NCBI GenBank assembly: GCA_954871525.1
Contig: OX940868.1
Location: 11,398,056-11,462,055 of the forward strand
DNA from: Parietaria judaica
Lineage: Eukaryota; Streptophyta; Magnoliopsida; Rosales; Urticaceae
Direction: 5' to 3'
DNA length: 64,000 nt
Shown here: piece after piece, positions 22,857-34,758 of the stretch
Layout of the letters: each line of letters opens with the position of its first letter
Position numbering within the stretch: the stretch's first letter is position 1
Program-made: the position numbers and the translations under genes
Notes under the pieces: model-generated
The model's database searches: none
What the model saw: the letters and a program-made list of their open reading frames with translations, nothing else
What the model was told of the DNA's origin: nothing

Positions 22857-23291
22857 CGTACTCTCAGTAGAGACGAAGAACCAGAAGGAAAGGAATGTCG
22901 CGCTGAGTTATCTGATACTCAAGAAGAGCAATTACTCAATGTGGGCATTAAACATGAGAGTGAATCTTCAAGCGCAAGGAGTTTGAGAGGCCGCACCTGA
23001 CGGTGAAATCAAAGTTCGAAAGGATAGGATGGCGCTTATGGCTATTTATCAGGGAGTTTCGTAAGATGTCATTCTCATCATCGTTAAGAAAGATTAGGCA
23101 AAAGAAGCGTGGGAGACGCTTTGGACGATGCACATAGGTGAAGAACGCATTAAGAATGCCAATGTTCAAACCTTGAAAAGCGAGTTTGAGGTTCTCCGTA
23201 TGAGAGACGGTGAATATGTGGACGAATTAGCGATGAGGCTTACCTCCATTTTTATAGGTATCCGCTCGCTAGGCAACCAGGTGGATGATAT
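22857..23291 (+). pseudogene. Copia gag, N-terminal half, truncated by insertion
   Basis: The plus strand encodes the UBN2-type Gag core: AKEAWETLWTMHIGEERI (with stops upstream), then KNANVQTLKSEFEVLRMRDG, EYVDELAMRLTSIFIGIRSL and GNQVDDI. It is cut at 23291 by the gypsy LTR. The remaining half of the domain resumes at 34253. The region from 22857 to 23060 is weaker and interrupted, so the true start cannot be fixed. Confidence 0.88.
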
Positions 23292-23974
23292 TGTTGATGT
23301 GAATAATAATCTCCAAGTGTCGCAAAGTGATTGCACTCTGATTATGATGATATGTGACGATGGACCTTAAATGTCTAAGATAAAATCCACTTCAATGAGA
23401 AAAGATATGAGATAATAATTTAGAAAAGGGTTGAACGATAATAAAGAACTTGTATATTTGATTGATAGAAAAGTGAATACAAAGGGAAAAGCTAGTGTAA
23501 AGTGTAGATATGAGATAATTGTCCCTAGAGTTACTTCGCAGGCTTTATTTATAGCATGAATTACAACGTCTATCTCCTACAGTTCTTTAACAACTAGTAG
23601 ACTAAGTGAATATCCCTTTGCCTCTCCTTTGATCACCACGTATAAAGCTTCGACGAAGTGGTATTCGGTCTCTTTCCACGTGGAGGACTTTGGCTTGGTC
23701 AATAAAGGAAGAGCATGCCTATTCTTTGGGGCTGCTGGGTCTTCGTAGACTGATTGGGAGAGTCTTTAATGGGCCTAGTTTTTGGGGAGACTAGGTCAGC
23801 TTTGAGTGTGCTTCGAGGGGGCCTCCTGATGGGCCAAGGTTGATGGGCTGCCCTTTAATCCTGCTGGTTCATCTAAAGCCGAACTCTCTTTTGATCTCAT
23901 GTCGTTTGTCTTCGTAAGTGTAGTTTTACTTTTCGATTTTGTTTTTCCGGGGAAAATGAAATACTGCATCATCA
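23292..23974 (-). repeat. 3' LTR of the Tat-type gypsy element
   Basis: Pairs with 33571-34252; both contain GGACCTTAAATGTCTAAGAT and TTACTTCGCAGGCTTTATTT. Minus orientation is set by the coding region. Confidence 0.95.
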
Positions 23975-23993
23975 GTGAGCCCCCCAATTCATT
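23975..23993 (-). promoter_or_regulatory. Polypurine tract of the Tat-type element
   Basis: On the minus strand the bases before the 3' LTR read TGAATTGGGGGGCTCAC, a G-rich purine tract as expected. Confidence 0.75.
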
Positions 23994-24433
23994 AAGTGAT
24001 TGTCACTTGGAGAACTATTGTGTCGTTGATGGGAGATTATTTTCATCTTTATGAAAATTTTATTTTCCTTGAATAATCTTGGCATTACCCTTTGAAAATA
24101 ATTGGGTGGTGTACATCGAGGAGCTTGGCGGGTGATTCAAATCAATTGGCAACTTGAAAATTTACCCATTTTCCGATTTTTAATTGATTCGGTTTAGTTT
24201 GAATCATTCTTTACGCATGGGGATGACACGTGGCGTGACGTTATTGGAGTCGCGTGTGGGATTTGGGCTTCAATCCTTCGCCGAGGAAAATGGTCCAATC
24301 GGAAGGCTGATTTGACAACGGTCAAGAAGGATTCTTCGAATCCTAAATGACACGCTAATCTCGGACGTGATGGGGTTATTAAAATCCCATTAATTTTTTA
24401 GTTATTTTCATCATTTGCAGCTTTGGAGGTCGT

Positions 24434-26999
24434 GTGTTGAAGGGAAGAAGATCGTGGTTTCACCAGGTCAGGTGTTATAAACCCATTTTCTTGATTTGTT
24501 CCCACTTGCTTTCCCTCCTGCGTTTTCCCTTCTCTTCTTCTTTCCAAACCACGGAGAAATGTCTGCCTCTGGTTCGAAGAGCGACTCCTTCCAGGCCAAT
24601 TGCTCTCTCTCGGTGATCACTCCGACCTATCTTCGCAAACTCTAGAGCCTATATAATGTCCCCTATTTCATTGAGAAAGAGGCTCCGGGCCTGTTAGATC
24701 GAGCTTTTGACGAGAGGCCAGGGTGGTCGTGCGTTTACGAGGCTTTTTATTCGAGGTCGGGGTTGAGTTCCTCTTTCCCGACGTAATCGTCGAGTTTCTG
24801 CAATATATAGGCTTGGCTCCTGGGAAGCTGGTTCCAAACTCCTACCGGAACCTGGTAGCCCAATGGGTTTTAGAGCGGGAGAACAGGGTGGTACTTACGG
24901 TCGAGGACCTCGTTCGCCCCTACTTCCCGTAGGGCGCTGGGAAATCTTCAGGAAGATTTTTCTTGAATGGGAAGTTGGGGAAAATCTTTAATCGAACCCC
25001 CGATGTTTTAGGAGGATGGACGGAGAGATATTTTTTCCTCAGAGACGTCCCTCCCAAGGCATTGAAGCCTTCGAGATGGAGCTCCGACCCTGGTATGCTT
25101 TGAAGGCTTATTCCGTTGTTATCTTTTTCGTGTTATTTTTGTTCTCCTCTGTTCTAACCTTCGAATCCTCTTTGCCTTTCAGCGACCAGGATTGTGGTGC
25201 CAGAAGTTGACCCGAGGTTAAGAGGGCTTAAGAAGACGCAGATCCCAAGGAATCTATAGGATCCGGACTTTGGGATACTGAAAGTTCAGAACCGACCCGG
25301 GCCAAGTGTTTTTGGTCCCCCCTGTCTTCCTTAGGTATGTTTCCGGTTATACTTCGCGGGATTTCCCGATATGTTTGCAGAGGTGTTTTTCACCTCGTTT
25401 TGCTTGTTTTGCAGCGCCCGAGGAATCTATAAGTCCTCGAGTAGTCAGTAGTCGTCTCCAGACCGCCGCAAGGACCCTGCCCACTTCGTTCACCATGTTT
25501 CCTCCGGGACTGATGAGACCCCCGAGGATGCCTCGTTGGAGTTGTTGGTGGCGAAGGCACAGGAGGCCCAGTCATCTCGGAGGGTCAAGGTGGAGGGCAA
25601 AGTGGGGCCTGACGCCAAGGCATGTCTTGATGAGGGCATTGAAGGGAAAATTGTTTCCACGAGGTCGCCTGATGACGCTGCGCCTCGCACGGAGAAACGC
25701 GATCTTTCCCCGGATATCATCGAGGTGAACGTTGCACCTCCAAAGAGGGGCAGAGTGGTTCCGGAACGCCACGCGCCTCGTACGAGGTCGAACCCCAAGG
25801 GATACGTCGTGCCTCCTCGTCGGCAGGACGAGAAACTGAAGGCCCCGGCAGCTCGGGAGGGGAGTAGCAGCCGTTCATGATTGGGATATCGTGCAGGCGT
25901 TCAGACCATTACGATTAACTTTCCCAGCTCCCATTCTCTCGTCGACACTCCCCGGGCATCCTCGCGCTTTGTAGCTAGTTCGGCTCACCGAGGAAATCCC
26001 CTCGACGTACTCTCACTATCGCATGGTAGGGAGTACGAGAAGATGGCCAATAACGGTGTAAAGGTAACCCCTATCCCATTTGTTACGGAGATATTTGTTT
26101 ATCGAGGTGCTTCTCACCTCGGATTCCTTGATGGAAGTTCCTGATGGGGATGAACGAGATGATTCTCGCTTACGAGAAGGGTGTCGCTGCTTTAAATCTC
26201 CAACTCAACGAAGCGGGGTCTGACGGGCGCCTAAAGGAAGTCGAGATCAGGCTCACCGTTCGATAGAAGGAAGTTTGGAACGTCCAGGGAAAGCTTCAGA
26301 AAGTCGAGGAGTGCCTATAATAATCGCGATTAGATGCCGACTTCGTGAAGGATACGGCCGAGAAGCTACAGTCCCAGGTTTCCGAAGAGCGTGGCTAATG
26401 TCGTGCCCTCCAAGACAAGGTGTCGTCACTCCGGGCTGAAGTGGCTAGGGTTGAAGCTCTTGAATGTAGTCTGAACGTGGCGCGGGACGGCCTGCTGAAA
26501 GCGACGGAGGAGATCCAGGAGGATAAGAGTGAGGTGGTCTCCGCGACTCCCCTTGATGTGCAGAAAACCTCTGAGAAGCTCAATAAAAAGATCGAACGCC
26601 GCAATGATACCATCTCGCCAAATTCACCTCGGCTGAAGGGTCTCAAGGTAAATACCCGAACCTTCTTCGTGGTGTTTTCAGAGCTGCTATGTGTGTAAGA
26701 GTCTTTGCTGGAGTGCTTACTATGGGTTTCATTTCCCATGTGGTGTTCCTCCACGTGCCGTCATTTCCGAACCCTCTCCGGCCTAGAGCCCCACCTTGGC
26801 TCGCCCTGCCGCCGCCTCGGAGGTGCGTCATGACCCCAATCTCCCCGTTGAAGAGAAACAGGAGGAGGCCCTCGATGCTTCCGTTGGCGTGGAGGGCGCC
26901 CTAGGCGTCGGGCTTAGCGAGGATGAGATCGTGGGCGACGACCTAGAGGAGGAAGAGGCCAAGGACCACAATGCTGAAGTTGACGAGGAAGTTTAAACA
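24434..26999 (+). pseudogene. Additional antisense gene of the Tat element (Transposase_28/PF04195-like), spliced and broken
   Basis: On the strand opposite to the element, an ATG at 24559 opens MSASGSKSDSFQANCSLSVI. A stop and shifts follow, but conserved pieces can be read: YNVPYFIEKEAPGLLDRAFD, ERPGWSCVYEAFYSR, and VEFLQYIGLAPGKLVPNSYR followed by NLVAQWVLEREN (24723-24932). These resemble the plant putative gypsy-type transposon domain PF04195. Downstream are intron-like segments with GT/AG ends (about 25093-25180, 25336-25414 and from 26648). The later part is charged and helical (LRAEVARVEALECSLNVARD), a likely coiled coil, ending in an acidic tail (to 26996). Such antisense additional genes are known in Tat elements; their function is not known. 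Confidence 0.75.
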
Positions 27000-27715
27000 G
27001 CTCGGGGATTTGCCCTTTTTTTGTTATTCGTTTTTATGTTTCCATTTCCACCTAGTTTAAGACAATGTGTAGTTTTTTTTGTTGGGAGTCCAACCTGGGC
27101 ACTTTGATGTTTGGAATTTCACACCTTTTTTTTGTCAGGAGTCTGACCTGGGTGTGCTCATTTCGTTTTGGCGAGGTGACTTTTGTTGTTTGAAACTCTA
27201 TGTTTTTCTTCTTCAATAAATTCTCGTCTTGTCGCCCTTCGTTTGCTTTTTTGTTTACCTCGTATATCCCAGTAGTTGGTTTGCTTGTATTGCCGCGCAA
27301 CTCGATCGATCGATCGATCTTGTAGACGTTTTCTTTTTGGGGTCTTTCACGTCTGGGTGTGAGTGCGATCCTTACTTTGAAATCAAGTCCGATGAGATTT
27401 TGAGTATTAATGCAGCCAAGAGATAAAGGCTTTAAGGAGGTTTTTTCTCGACGTGCTTGTGTGACTCAAGGTGCTTTCATAAGTTTCTAAGCACTTTACC
27501 TCGTTATTTGGGACATTCGATGTTGTTATCGAATGGCTAGAGCTGGGTTGTTCCCATGCTCCAACCTCGGGGGAAATATAACAAAGAAGAGACAGGGTTT
27601 AATCGAGATGTTTATTGAAGTTGTGAGGAATTGGGATGTGCCTGCGTGAGGCTGCCTACGTACCCGTGTTTACCGGGATCAAGCCACTATGTAGTTTGGG
27701 GTAATATTTATTCTA
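27000..27715. other. Spacer between the antisense gene and integrase of the Tat element
   Basis: About 700 bp, T-rich on the plus strand, with a GATC run (about 27303-27320). Probably 3' untranslated sequence of both converging genes. No coding recognised. Confidence 0.5.
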
Positions 27716-28756
27716 TTAAGAATAATATCTCTTTCGGTGTTGGGTATTCCAACTTCGGAGGACTTTCAGTCCGTCTGAATTGATGAGTCTGTAGACGCCG
27801 GGCTTAAATATTTTGGACACTATGTATGGCCCTTCCCAGTTTATTCCGAGCTTTCCAGCGTTTAATTTCGAGGTGTTCTGGAATACTTTGCGAAGTACCA
27901 GATCTCCCACCTTGAATGAACGAGGTCGAACTTTCGAGTTATAGTATCTTTTTATTACCCTTTGGTAATTGATGATTCTACTTAAAGCTCCTTCTCTTCG
28001 TTCTTCGATATAATCGAGTTGGTCTTTCAGCATTTCTTCGTTTTCTTCTGGTTGACCCCGACAAAATTCTCGTCTTAAGCTTAAGGATTTTGCCTCGGCT
28101 GGTACCATCGCCTCACATCCGTATACCAGCGCGAAGGGTGTTTCTCCGGTGGCCCGACGAGGTGTCGTTCCGTATTCCCATAGCACCCCGTTTAACTCTT
28201 CGGGCCATCTCCCTTTCTTGCTGTCTAGCCTCTTTTTGATCCTGTCGATTATCGTTTGATTCGCCACTTCGTAGTGTCCGTTTCTTTGTGGGTATCTCGG
28301 GGTCGAGGTGTTAAGGGAGATTCCTTGTGTGGCGCAGAAATTTTTAAATCTGCTAGAGATAAATTGCGGTCTGTTGTCTGCGATGATCTCTTTCGAGAGC
28401 CCGTATCTGCGGATTATTTCTTTCCACACAAAATTTTCCGCGTCTTTGTCCTTTATGTGTACGTACTCCTTGGCTTCTACCCATTTCGTGAAGTAATCGG
28501 TCGCTATTAGCAAGAACCTCGTTAGACCCTTGGCCGCTGGCATTGGTCGGACAATATCCATAGACCATTTTATGAATGGATAGGGAACCGTAACTGAAGA
28601 TAGCTTTAATGCGGGCTGCCTTATTGTTGGCGCGTGCTTTAGGCATGCGTCGCATTTCCGTACATGCAATTCGTTGTCTTTTAGCATGGTGGGCCAGAAG
28701 AATCCTTGCCTTTTGAACTTGTTGGCCAGTGACCTTCTTCCGGAATGGTTCCGCAA
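27716..28756 (-). pseudogene. Gypsy integrase (Tat lineage)
   Basis: A 346-codon open frame giving a nearly complete integrase. The zinc-binding part is at the start (HVRKCDACLKHAPTIRQPA; the upstream His pair is across a frameshift near 28752). The core follows with PFIKWSMDIVRPMPAAKG (first Asp), ATDYFTKWVEAKEY, IIADNRPQFISSRFKNFC (second Asp; usual SDNG is changed to ADNR) and PQRNGHYEVANQTI (Glu). The C-terminal part contains LVLRKVFQNTSKLNAGKLG and NWEGPYIV, the GPY/F-type module. No chromodomain follows, as expected for Tat. It overlaps the end of the RNase H frame in another frame, which marks a one-base shift in the polyprotein. Confidence 0.93.
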
Positions 28757-29886
28757 CTTCCGTCATGTACTTCGTGGATGATGTTCTTCGCTTCTTCCTC
28801 CCAAAAGCGTTTGAGGTACGGCCCGCTGAAGCTTCTTTTGTACAGCGTGTTGTTTATCAGGCAAAACCTCGAGCTCTTAACCTTCAGTTTGCTTGCCTCT
28901 TGCCGATCTCGAGGTGCTTTGTCACCCCGTAGGAACTTGATTATTGGAATTCTCCAGTCTTCTGGACTAAGGTCAATGTTATTTACCGTCAGGTCAATGC
29001 TCGGTGCATCTATGGTTTCCACTGGGATGATGTGTTTCACCTCGGGGTCCAAGGTAGATGCCAGGACTCTCAGCGCGTCGGCCTCCGCGTTCTCACTCGT
29101 TGGGCATTGATGTATCTCGAATTTTTCAAATGTCTTGATTAGTTGGTTTATCACGGATAGGTAGGCGTTCATTCTCTGATCTTTTGCCTCGTATTTCCCC
29201 GCTATTTCACTTGTAACCAACTTTGAATCTGAGTTAACCTTGAGGTTTTGTGCTCCCACCGCTCGTGCCAGCTTGAGGCCGACGATAAGGGCTTCGTATT
29301 CTGCTTCATTGTTTGAAGCCTTTAAATTGAAGCGGAAGGACTGTTCTATCACCTCGCCACTTGAAGTTACGAGGTGGATTCCTATGCCTGATCCGTTTTG
29401 GTTCGATGATCCATCTACTTTCACTGTCCATGCTTCGTCTCCTGACTCGTCTTTGGGTTTCTCGGTGTTTAGTTCTACAACAAAGTCGGCTAGGACTTGC
29501 GATTCAGCGCACGTCCTTATTTTGTATTCGATGTCGAATTCACTGAGTTCTATTGCCCATTTGGTCAACCTCCCGGACTGGTTTGGACTGTGTAGCACCG
29601 ATCGCAGGGGTTGCAGCGTCATTACCATGATGGTGTGTGCTTGAAAATATGGTCTCAATGTTCTTGCCGACGTGATTAGGGTGAGCGCTACCTTCTCCAT
29701 GGTAGGGTATTGGGTTTCTGCGTCCTCTAGTGACGTACTTGTGTAGAAGATGGGCTTCTGATCACCTCGGTCTTCTCTGACAAGTACCCTGCTTACCGCG
29801 TAGGCTGTTACTGCGAGGTAGATCAAGAGTGGTTCACCGATGATCGGGCTGACCAGTATCGCTGGGGTGGACAAATACTTCTTCAA
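28681..29886 (-). pseudogene. Gypsy RNase H followed by second (archaeal-type) RNase H
   Basis: The 401-codon frame first gives the reverse transcriptase-linked RNase H (FYTSTSLEDAETQYPTMEKV, LRSVLHSPNQSGRLTKWAIE, LSEFDIEYKIRTCAESQVLA, DFVVEL). After a linker comes a second RNase H domain: WTVKVDGSSNQNGSGIGIHL, then LKASNNEAEYEALIVGLKLA, NLKVNSDSKLVTSEIAGKYE and a final ENAEADALRVLAS. Catalytic D, E and D are visible in the second domain. The dual arrangement is the diagnostic feature of the Tat lineage. The frame matches that of the upstream reverse transcriptase with stops between. The last 20 codons are read in the wrong frame after a shift near 28752. Confidence 0.95.
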
Positions 29887-29920
29887 TTCTTAAAAAGCTT
29901 GTTCGCATTCGTCCGTCCAC

Positions 29921-30858
29921 TCAAATTTTTTGTTTCCTTTCAACATTTTGTAGAAAGGAAGGCATTTGTCGGTCAATATCGATATGAATTAGTTTAGTGC
30001 CGCGATCCGCCCTGTGAGCCTTTGGACTTCTTTCACGCTGCAAGGTGATGGCATTTTTAACAGTGCGTTTATCTAGTCTGAGTATGCTTCTATGCCACTT
30101 TGTGTGACGAGATACCCGAGGAATTTTCCGGACGACACCCCGAATGAACATTTAGAGGGGCTTAGCTTCATTTGATACTTTTTCAGCATTTGGAAGCATT
30201 GTTCGAGGTGAGCGATGTGATCTTCTGATCGTTTGGATTTGACTAACATGTCGTCTATGTAGGCTTCCATGGTGTCTCCGAGAAAATCCGAGAACATTTT
30301 GTTCACGAGTCTTTGGTAGGTAGCCCATGTGTTTTTTAGTCCGAAGGGCATCACCTTGTACCAATAGATTCCTCGTTCAGTTATGAACGATATTTTTTCT
30401 TGGTCGTCGGGGTGCATCAGAATCTGATTGTAACCAGAGAAGGCGTCCATGAAGGAAAGCAGCTCGTGTCCGCATGTTGCCTCGACAAGTCTGTCGATGT
30501 GCGGGAGCGGGAAGCTGTCCTTGGGGCATGCCTTATTTAGGTCGGTGAAATCGATGCACACCCTCCATTTTCCGTTCTTTTTCTTGACTACGACTGTGTT
30601 TGCTAGCCAGTCGGGATATCTTACCTCACGGATCGATCCCTTCTCGAGTAGCCTTTTAACCTCTTCGTTTACAGCCTTGGAGCGGTCGGGGGCTAGCTTT
30701 CGCCTGTTCTGCTTGATAGGTTTGAAGCTTGGGTTAACGTTAAGTTGATGCGAGATGATTTCTCGGCTGATCCCGGGCATGTCTTCGTGGGACCAGGCGA
30801 AGCATTCTTTGTTCTTTTTCAAGAACTTGATGAGTTGTTTGAGCGTTTCACTCTTCAA
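29921..30858 (-). pseudogene. Gypsy reverse transcriptase
   Basis: The 30073-30858 frame covers most of the reverse transcriptase: CFAWSHEDMPGISREIISHQ, an LEKGSIREVRYPDWLANTV stretch, KNGKWRVCIDFTDLNKACPK (first catalytic Asp region), FPLPHIDRLVEAT, FMDAFSGYNQI and MEAYIDDMLVKSK with the YIDD catalytic pair intact. It ends GKFLGYLVTQSGIEAYSD at a stop (30072). The thumb continues in another frame at 29921-30060. The expected gypsy motif FGLKNAGATYQRLVN is changed to FGLKNTWATYQRLVN. Confidence 0.95.
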
Positions 30859-31049
30859 CTCGCTCTAGATACCAACGCTGTTTTTGGGATTGTTGTCGTC
30901 AATCGGGACTTGTCGCACCATTTTGATTGTTGGGGACTCGTTGTTCTCTTCCGAGGTGTTTTTCACCTCGTTTATTTGGGGATGCTGTAATTGCTATGCT
31001 TGATTCACCGTGCTCTGTTTAGCGAGCAGAAAGATGTTCATATAGCATC

Positions 31050-31500
31050 TCCGCGCCATGGCTTGGTCACCACGGATCTCTTTGATCCCCTCATTGGTTG
31101 GGAATTGCAGGCTCTTGTGGTACGTCGAGGGCACTACTCTCATGGCGTGTAGCCAAAGTCTTCCCAGGATCGCATTGTAGGGCGATGGCAGTCTATGATC
31201 AGGAACTTAGTTGTTACGTTCACGCTTCCTGCCATTACGGGGAGTTTATCTCTCTGACGGTGTTAACGGAGTGGCCGCTAAACCCGGCAAGAGGCACCGT
31301 TTCCCTGTTAATGTCTTCGGGCCTTATTTTCATTTGGCTCAAGGTTGATAGGAAAATTACGTCTGCAGAACTTCCGTTGTCGATGAGAATCCTTTTGGTT
31401 TCCCAGCTCGCGATGTTGAGGGTTATGACTAATACATCGTCATGTGGACCCGGGAGCTCCCGAGCTTCGCTTTCTTTGAACGTGATGAGGGCTTCCGGAC
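31050..31500 (-). pseudogene. Gypsy aspartic protease remnant
   Basis: Translating the minus strand gives KRILIDNGSSADVIFLSTLS around 31345-31390. The DNGSSAD active-site form is common in Tat elements. Downstream, toward 31100, are NAILGRLWLHAMRVVPSTYH and LQFPTNEG, the usual end of this protease domain. A stop follows near 30990 before the reverse transcriptase frame. No single long open frame covers it. Confidence 0.8.
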
Positions 31501-31510
31501 TTTGAAAGGT

Positions 31511-33318
31511 TTAACGGGGTGCGTCCGATTGGAGCTTTCGCTGGTGGGCCTTGATCGAGTTGACCCACGGCTTGCAGTACTGAGATCCTCCCATTATCAC
31601 GTTGATGACTTGGGACATTTTTTCTTGGCCGGCGTCTTCGACCCCGTTGACATGTTTTCCCCTCTTTTCGAAAGGGTTGTCAGGAACTTCTCCGGATTGG
31701 GGAGCTCGGTTCTTCTTGTGCTTCCTCTTTTTCGAGATTTCCGGTTTGTCATCCGGGCTTACGCTTCCTTGTAACTTCGGGTTCAAGGCTTCGATGTCGA
31801 GATCGCTCATCTCGCCTCGCTCCAATTTTTCCGCCAACTCCATTTGTAGCTTACGGCATTGGGCTGTTGCGAGTCAGAACACCTTGTGGAATTAAAAGTA
31901 GGCTTTCGGGTCTTTTGGCCACAGATCTACCTGTGCCGTCATGTTGTTGCCTTGGGCCATGTTGAACTCATCTTTCTCCGAGTTCATTATGTAACCAATG
32001 GGCAGGTTGCTTCGCTTAGGCTGAGGCGCACTACCACGGTGGGGTCCGACTCCTTTGTTGTGGCCGGAATCCCGCGGTGGCCTCAGAGGATTGTTGAACT
32101 TGGGCGCTGTCAGGGTTGGATCGAATTTTGTGGCAAGGGCTGCACGCTCCTCCTCAACTCGAATCCAATTACCCCCGCGATGCATTACGTCATCGATCAA
32201 GGTATAACGGTTCACGCATATATCCTGCCTGAATTTTGATTTGTACCACAGTCCTGTAGTCAGGGCCGCAATTGCTGTTTCGTCGCTTACTCCGTTAAGG
32301 CGTGATAACACATCCTTGAATCTGGCTATGAAGTTTCACAGTGGCTCATCTTTCGTCTGTTGCAGCGCGTAAAGCTGCGCCACCGTGGTCTCCGTCTCGA
32401 TGAACATGGAGAAATGCTTCTAGAAAATTGTTGTCAGCTGATCAAACGAGCTGATTGTGGCTGGTTGCATCCTCGAGAAACCAATCGAGTGCATTTTGCA
32501 CGAGGTGCTCGGCGAATATCTGGCAGTATCCCGCATCTCGTTGGTGAGGCTAGAGATCGGCTCTCCCCATGACAATGTAGAATGCCCGGAGATATGCTTT
32601 CGGATCTGTCTTTCAGTCGTAACGCGGGACGTTGACCCTTCCAACGTCCCTGATTTTCTTGTTGGTGATCAGCGAGGTGAATGGTGTGCTCGTGGATTCT
32701 TGAACCAGGCAATTTATTTCGGGAGCCTCCGAGGTGGCGTGATGAATCTTTGAGCTCACTGCTTTCACTTCGGAGTGTACCTTTTCTCTCGTGGATTCGA
32801 GTCCTCTGAGCCATGCCGGAAATGGCAAATCGGGATTGTAAACGAAAGGATTGTCTTTGTCGTTGCGAGTGACATTTTTTTGGGTCCCAGGGGGTGTCTC
32901 ATCCCGAATGCGGATCGGATTGGTCATTTCATTCGCGATCCGCGTAGAGCCTAGACGCATTGGCGCCTAGACGCATTGGCGCCTAGGGGGCTAGCATTTC
33001 GGCATTCCGATTCGCTCTAGGAGGGGTTTGGAATCCGAAATCATCGGGTTGGTTTGATGCACCGTAGTTGGATTGGATTGTTCCCAATTCGGTGCCGGGG
33101 TTTCCGGTCAAAATGTGGCCGGTTGCGACCCCGCGATCTGTGGGCCCTTGTATGCCCGTGGTGGGGTTTTTCCCCTCCGTTAAGACCGGGGTTTTTTCCA
33201 CCTCGGTCAGTCCTTGAGTGACCTGGATTCCGGAAAAATCTAGAGTCCTTCCTCGTCCGACATCTCTCCGAGGTACTGACGAAGATTGGGCTTTCATCGA
33301 GCTGATTGCTTCGGTCAA
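31511..33318 (-). pseudogene. Gypsy gag remnant
   Basis: Several frames contribute. 33318-32983 is a low-complexity N-terminal part with no recognised motif. 32960-32613 contains DNPFVYNPDLPFPAWLRGL and ends RVNVPRYD at a stop. The retrotransposon Gag core follows in mixed frames, with ETETTVAQLYALQQTKDEPL then ARFKDVLSRLNGVSDETAIA and ALTTGLWYKSKF (32420-32230). 31843-31511 is a charged C-terminal part (MELAEKLERGEMSDLDIEAL). A 16-bp duplication (CCTAGACGCATTGGCG at 32950 and 32966) breaks the frame at the first junction. Confidence 0.85.
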
Positions 33319-33551
33319 TGTCCCCTAGATTTGGGATTTCTTCTGGGAGAGGTTTTTCAATTTGGTTTGGAAATCCTTTCGCGACTCAACGCCTTCTTCG
33401 AGTTTCTTGAGGATAGTCTCCAACATGGCTTTTACGGCGTAATCCGCCGCGGTCTCCGAGGGGTTGTTCGAGGGGTTTCCGCTGGATCCTCGCTTGGCAT
33501 TTGCATACTTGTTTGTTGGGAACTTGGTTAGGTAGGAATCTATAAAGATTT

Positions 33552-33570
33552 CCCACAGACGGTGCTAAAA
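33552..33570 (-). promoter_or_regulatory. Primer-binding site of the Tat-type element
   Basis: The minus strand directly after the 5' LTR reads TTTTAGCACCGTCTGTGGGA. It resembles the TTGGCGCCGTCTGTGGG-type sequence found after the 5' LTR of Tat elements such as Grande, with several changes. The tRNA assignment is from memory of that group and is not tested. Confidence 0.6.
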
Positions 33571-34252
33571 TGTTGATGTGAATTATCACGACCAACTGTC
33601 GCAAAGTGATTGCATTCTGATTAGGATGATATGTGACAATGGACCTTAAATGTCTAAGATAAAATCCACTTCGTTGAGAAAAGATACGATATGATAATTT
33701 TGTAAAGGGTTCAACGATAATAAAGAACTTGTATATTTGATTGATAGCAAAGTGAATACAAAGCGAAAAGCTCGTGTAAAGTGTAGAGCGAGATAATTGG
33801 CCCTAGAGTTACTTCGCAGGCTTTATTTATAGCATGAATTACAACGTTTATCTCCTACAATTCTATAACAGCTAGTAGACTAAGTGAATCTCCCTTCGCC
33901 TCTCCATTTATCACCACGTGTAAAGCTTCAACGACGTGGTATTTGGTCTCTTTCCACGTTGAGGACTCTAGCTTGGACAATAAAGGGAGAACATGCCTAT
34001 TCTTCGGAGCTGCTGGGTCTTCGTAGACTGATTGGGTGAGTCTTTAATAGGCCTAGTTTGTAGGGAGGCCAGGTCAGCGTCGATTGTGCTTCAAGGTGGC
34101 CTCCTGATGGGCCAAGGTGGATGGGCAGCCTTTTAATCATGTTGGTTTGTCTAAAGCCTAATTCTCTTTGGATCTCATGTCGTTTGTCTTCGTGGGTGTA
34201 GTTTTACCTTTCGATGTCTTTTTTCCGGGGAGGATGAAATCCTGCATCATCA
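33571..34252 (-). repeat. 5' LTR of the Tat-type gypsy element
   Basis: Pairs with 23292-23974. Starts TGTTGATGTGAATTATC and ends GCATCATCA. The copia gag frame resumes at the next base. Confidence 0.95.
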
Positions 34253-34758
34253 GAGACAACAGTGGTCAATAAGTTCCTTCGAGCAACGCCTCAACGTTAC
34301 TTGCAGATCGTGACGTCGATCTAGTAGTTCCGTGACCTCAAGACTATGACAGCGAGGAGGTTTTCGGTTGTCTGAAAGTCGACGAGGAGAGGCTTTGAAG
34401 ATATGGCGACAAGGAAGAGGATAAGCATATTCTTCTCACACATGAAGAATGGATGGCTAAGCAGAAATGGAACCACCGAGAAGGTTCTTCTTCCAGCTCG
34501 TCGAGTCGCAGTGGATACGGCAACGAGAGCCGTGGACTAGGAAGAGGCCGAGGTCAAGAACATGGTCACGACCAGCGTGGTCCACGTAGTAGTACACCCC
34601 ACCAAGACGGCCCCACCCGAAAGGATAAGAGCATAATGAAGTGCTACAATTGTCAAAAGTATGGTCACTGCGCGAATGAGTGTCATACTAAGAACCACGT
34701 CCCAGAAGCAAATCAAGTGAGATTCGACGACGCCAAGCATGCACTTATGTTCGCTTAG
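34253..34758 (+). pseudogene. Copia gag, C-terminal half with zinc knuckle
   Basis: Continues the gag frame cut at 23291: ETTVVNKFLRATPQRYLQIV, with frame changes after 34330. The open frame 34453-34758 gives the basic Ser/Gly/Arg-rich tail and the CCHC zinc knuckle CYNCQKYGHCANECH (C-x2-C-x4-H-x4-C), which binds element RNA. It ends VRFDDAKHALMFA, typical of the Gag-protease linker, before a stop. Confidence 0.9.

Larger units (their letters stand above)
23292..34252 (-). mobile_element. Ty3/gypsy element of the Tat lineage, inserted in the copia gag gene
   Basis: LTRs of 683 and 682 bp (23292-23974, 33571-34252) start TGTTGATG and end CATCATCA and are closely similar. On the minus strand the order is gag, protease, reverse transcriptase, RNase H, a second RNase H, integrase, which is gypsy order with the dual RNase H typical of the Tat group. 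A plus-strand (antisense) additional gene lies between integrase and the 3' LTR (24434-27000), also known from Tat elements. Flanking 5-mers GATAT and GAGAC are similar but not identical; the insertion falls in frame in copia gag, so a decayed target duplication is likely. Total 10,961 bp, near full length for the group, though coding is broken. Confidence 0.95.

Noticed and set aside
30449..32239. Plus-strand open frames of 97-135 codons in the gypsy element
   Set aside because: They are antisense shadows of reverse transcriptase, protease and gag; unlike 24434-27000 they show no family resemblance.
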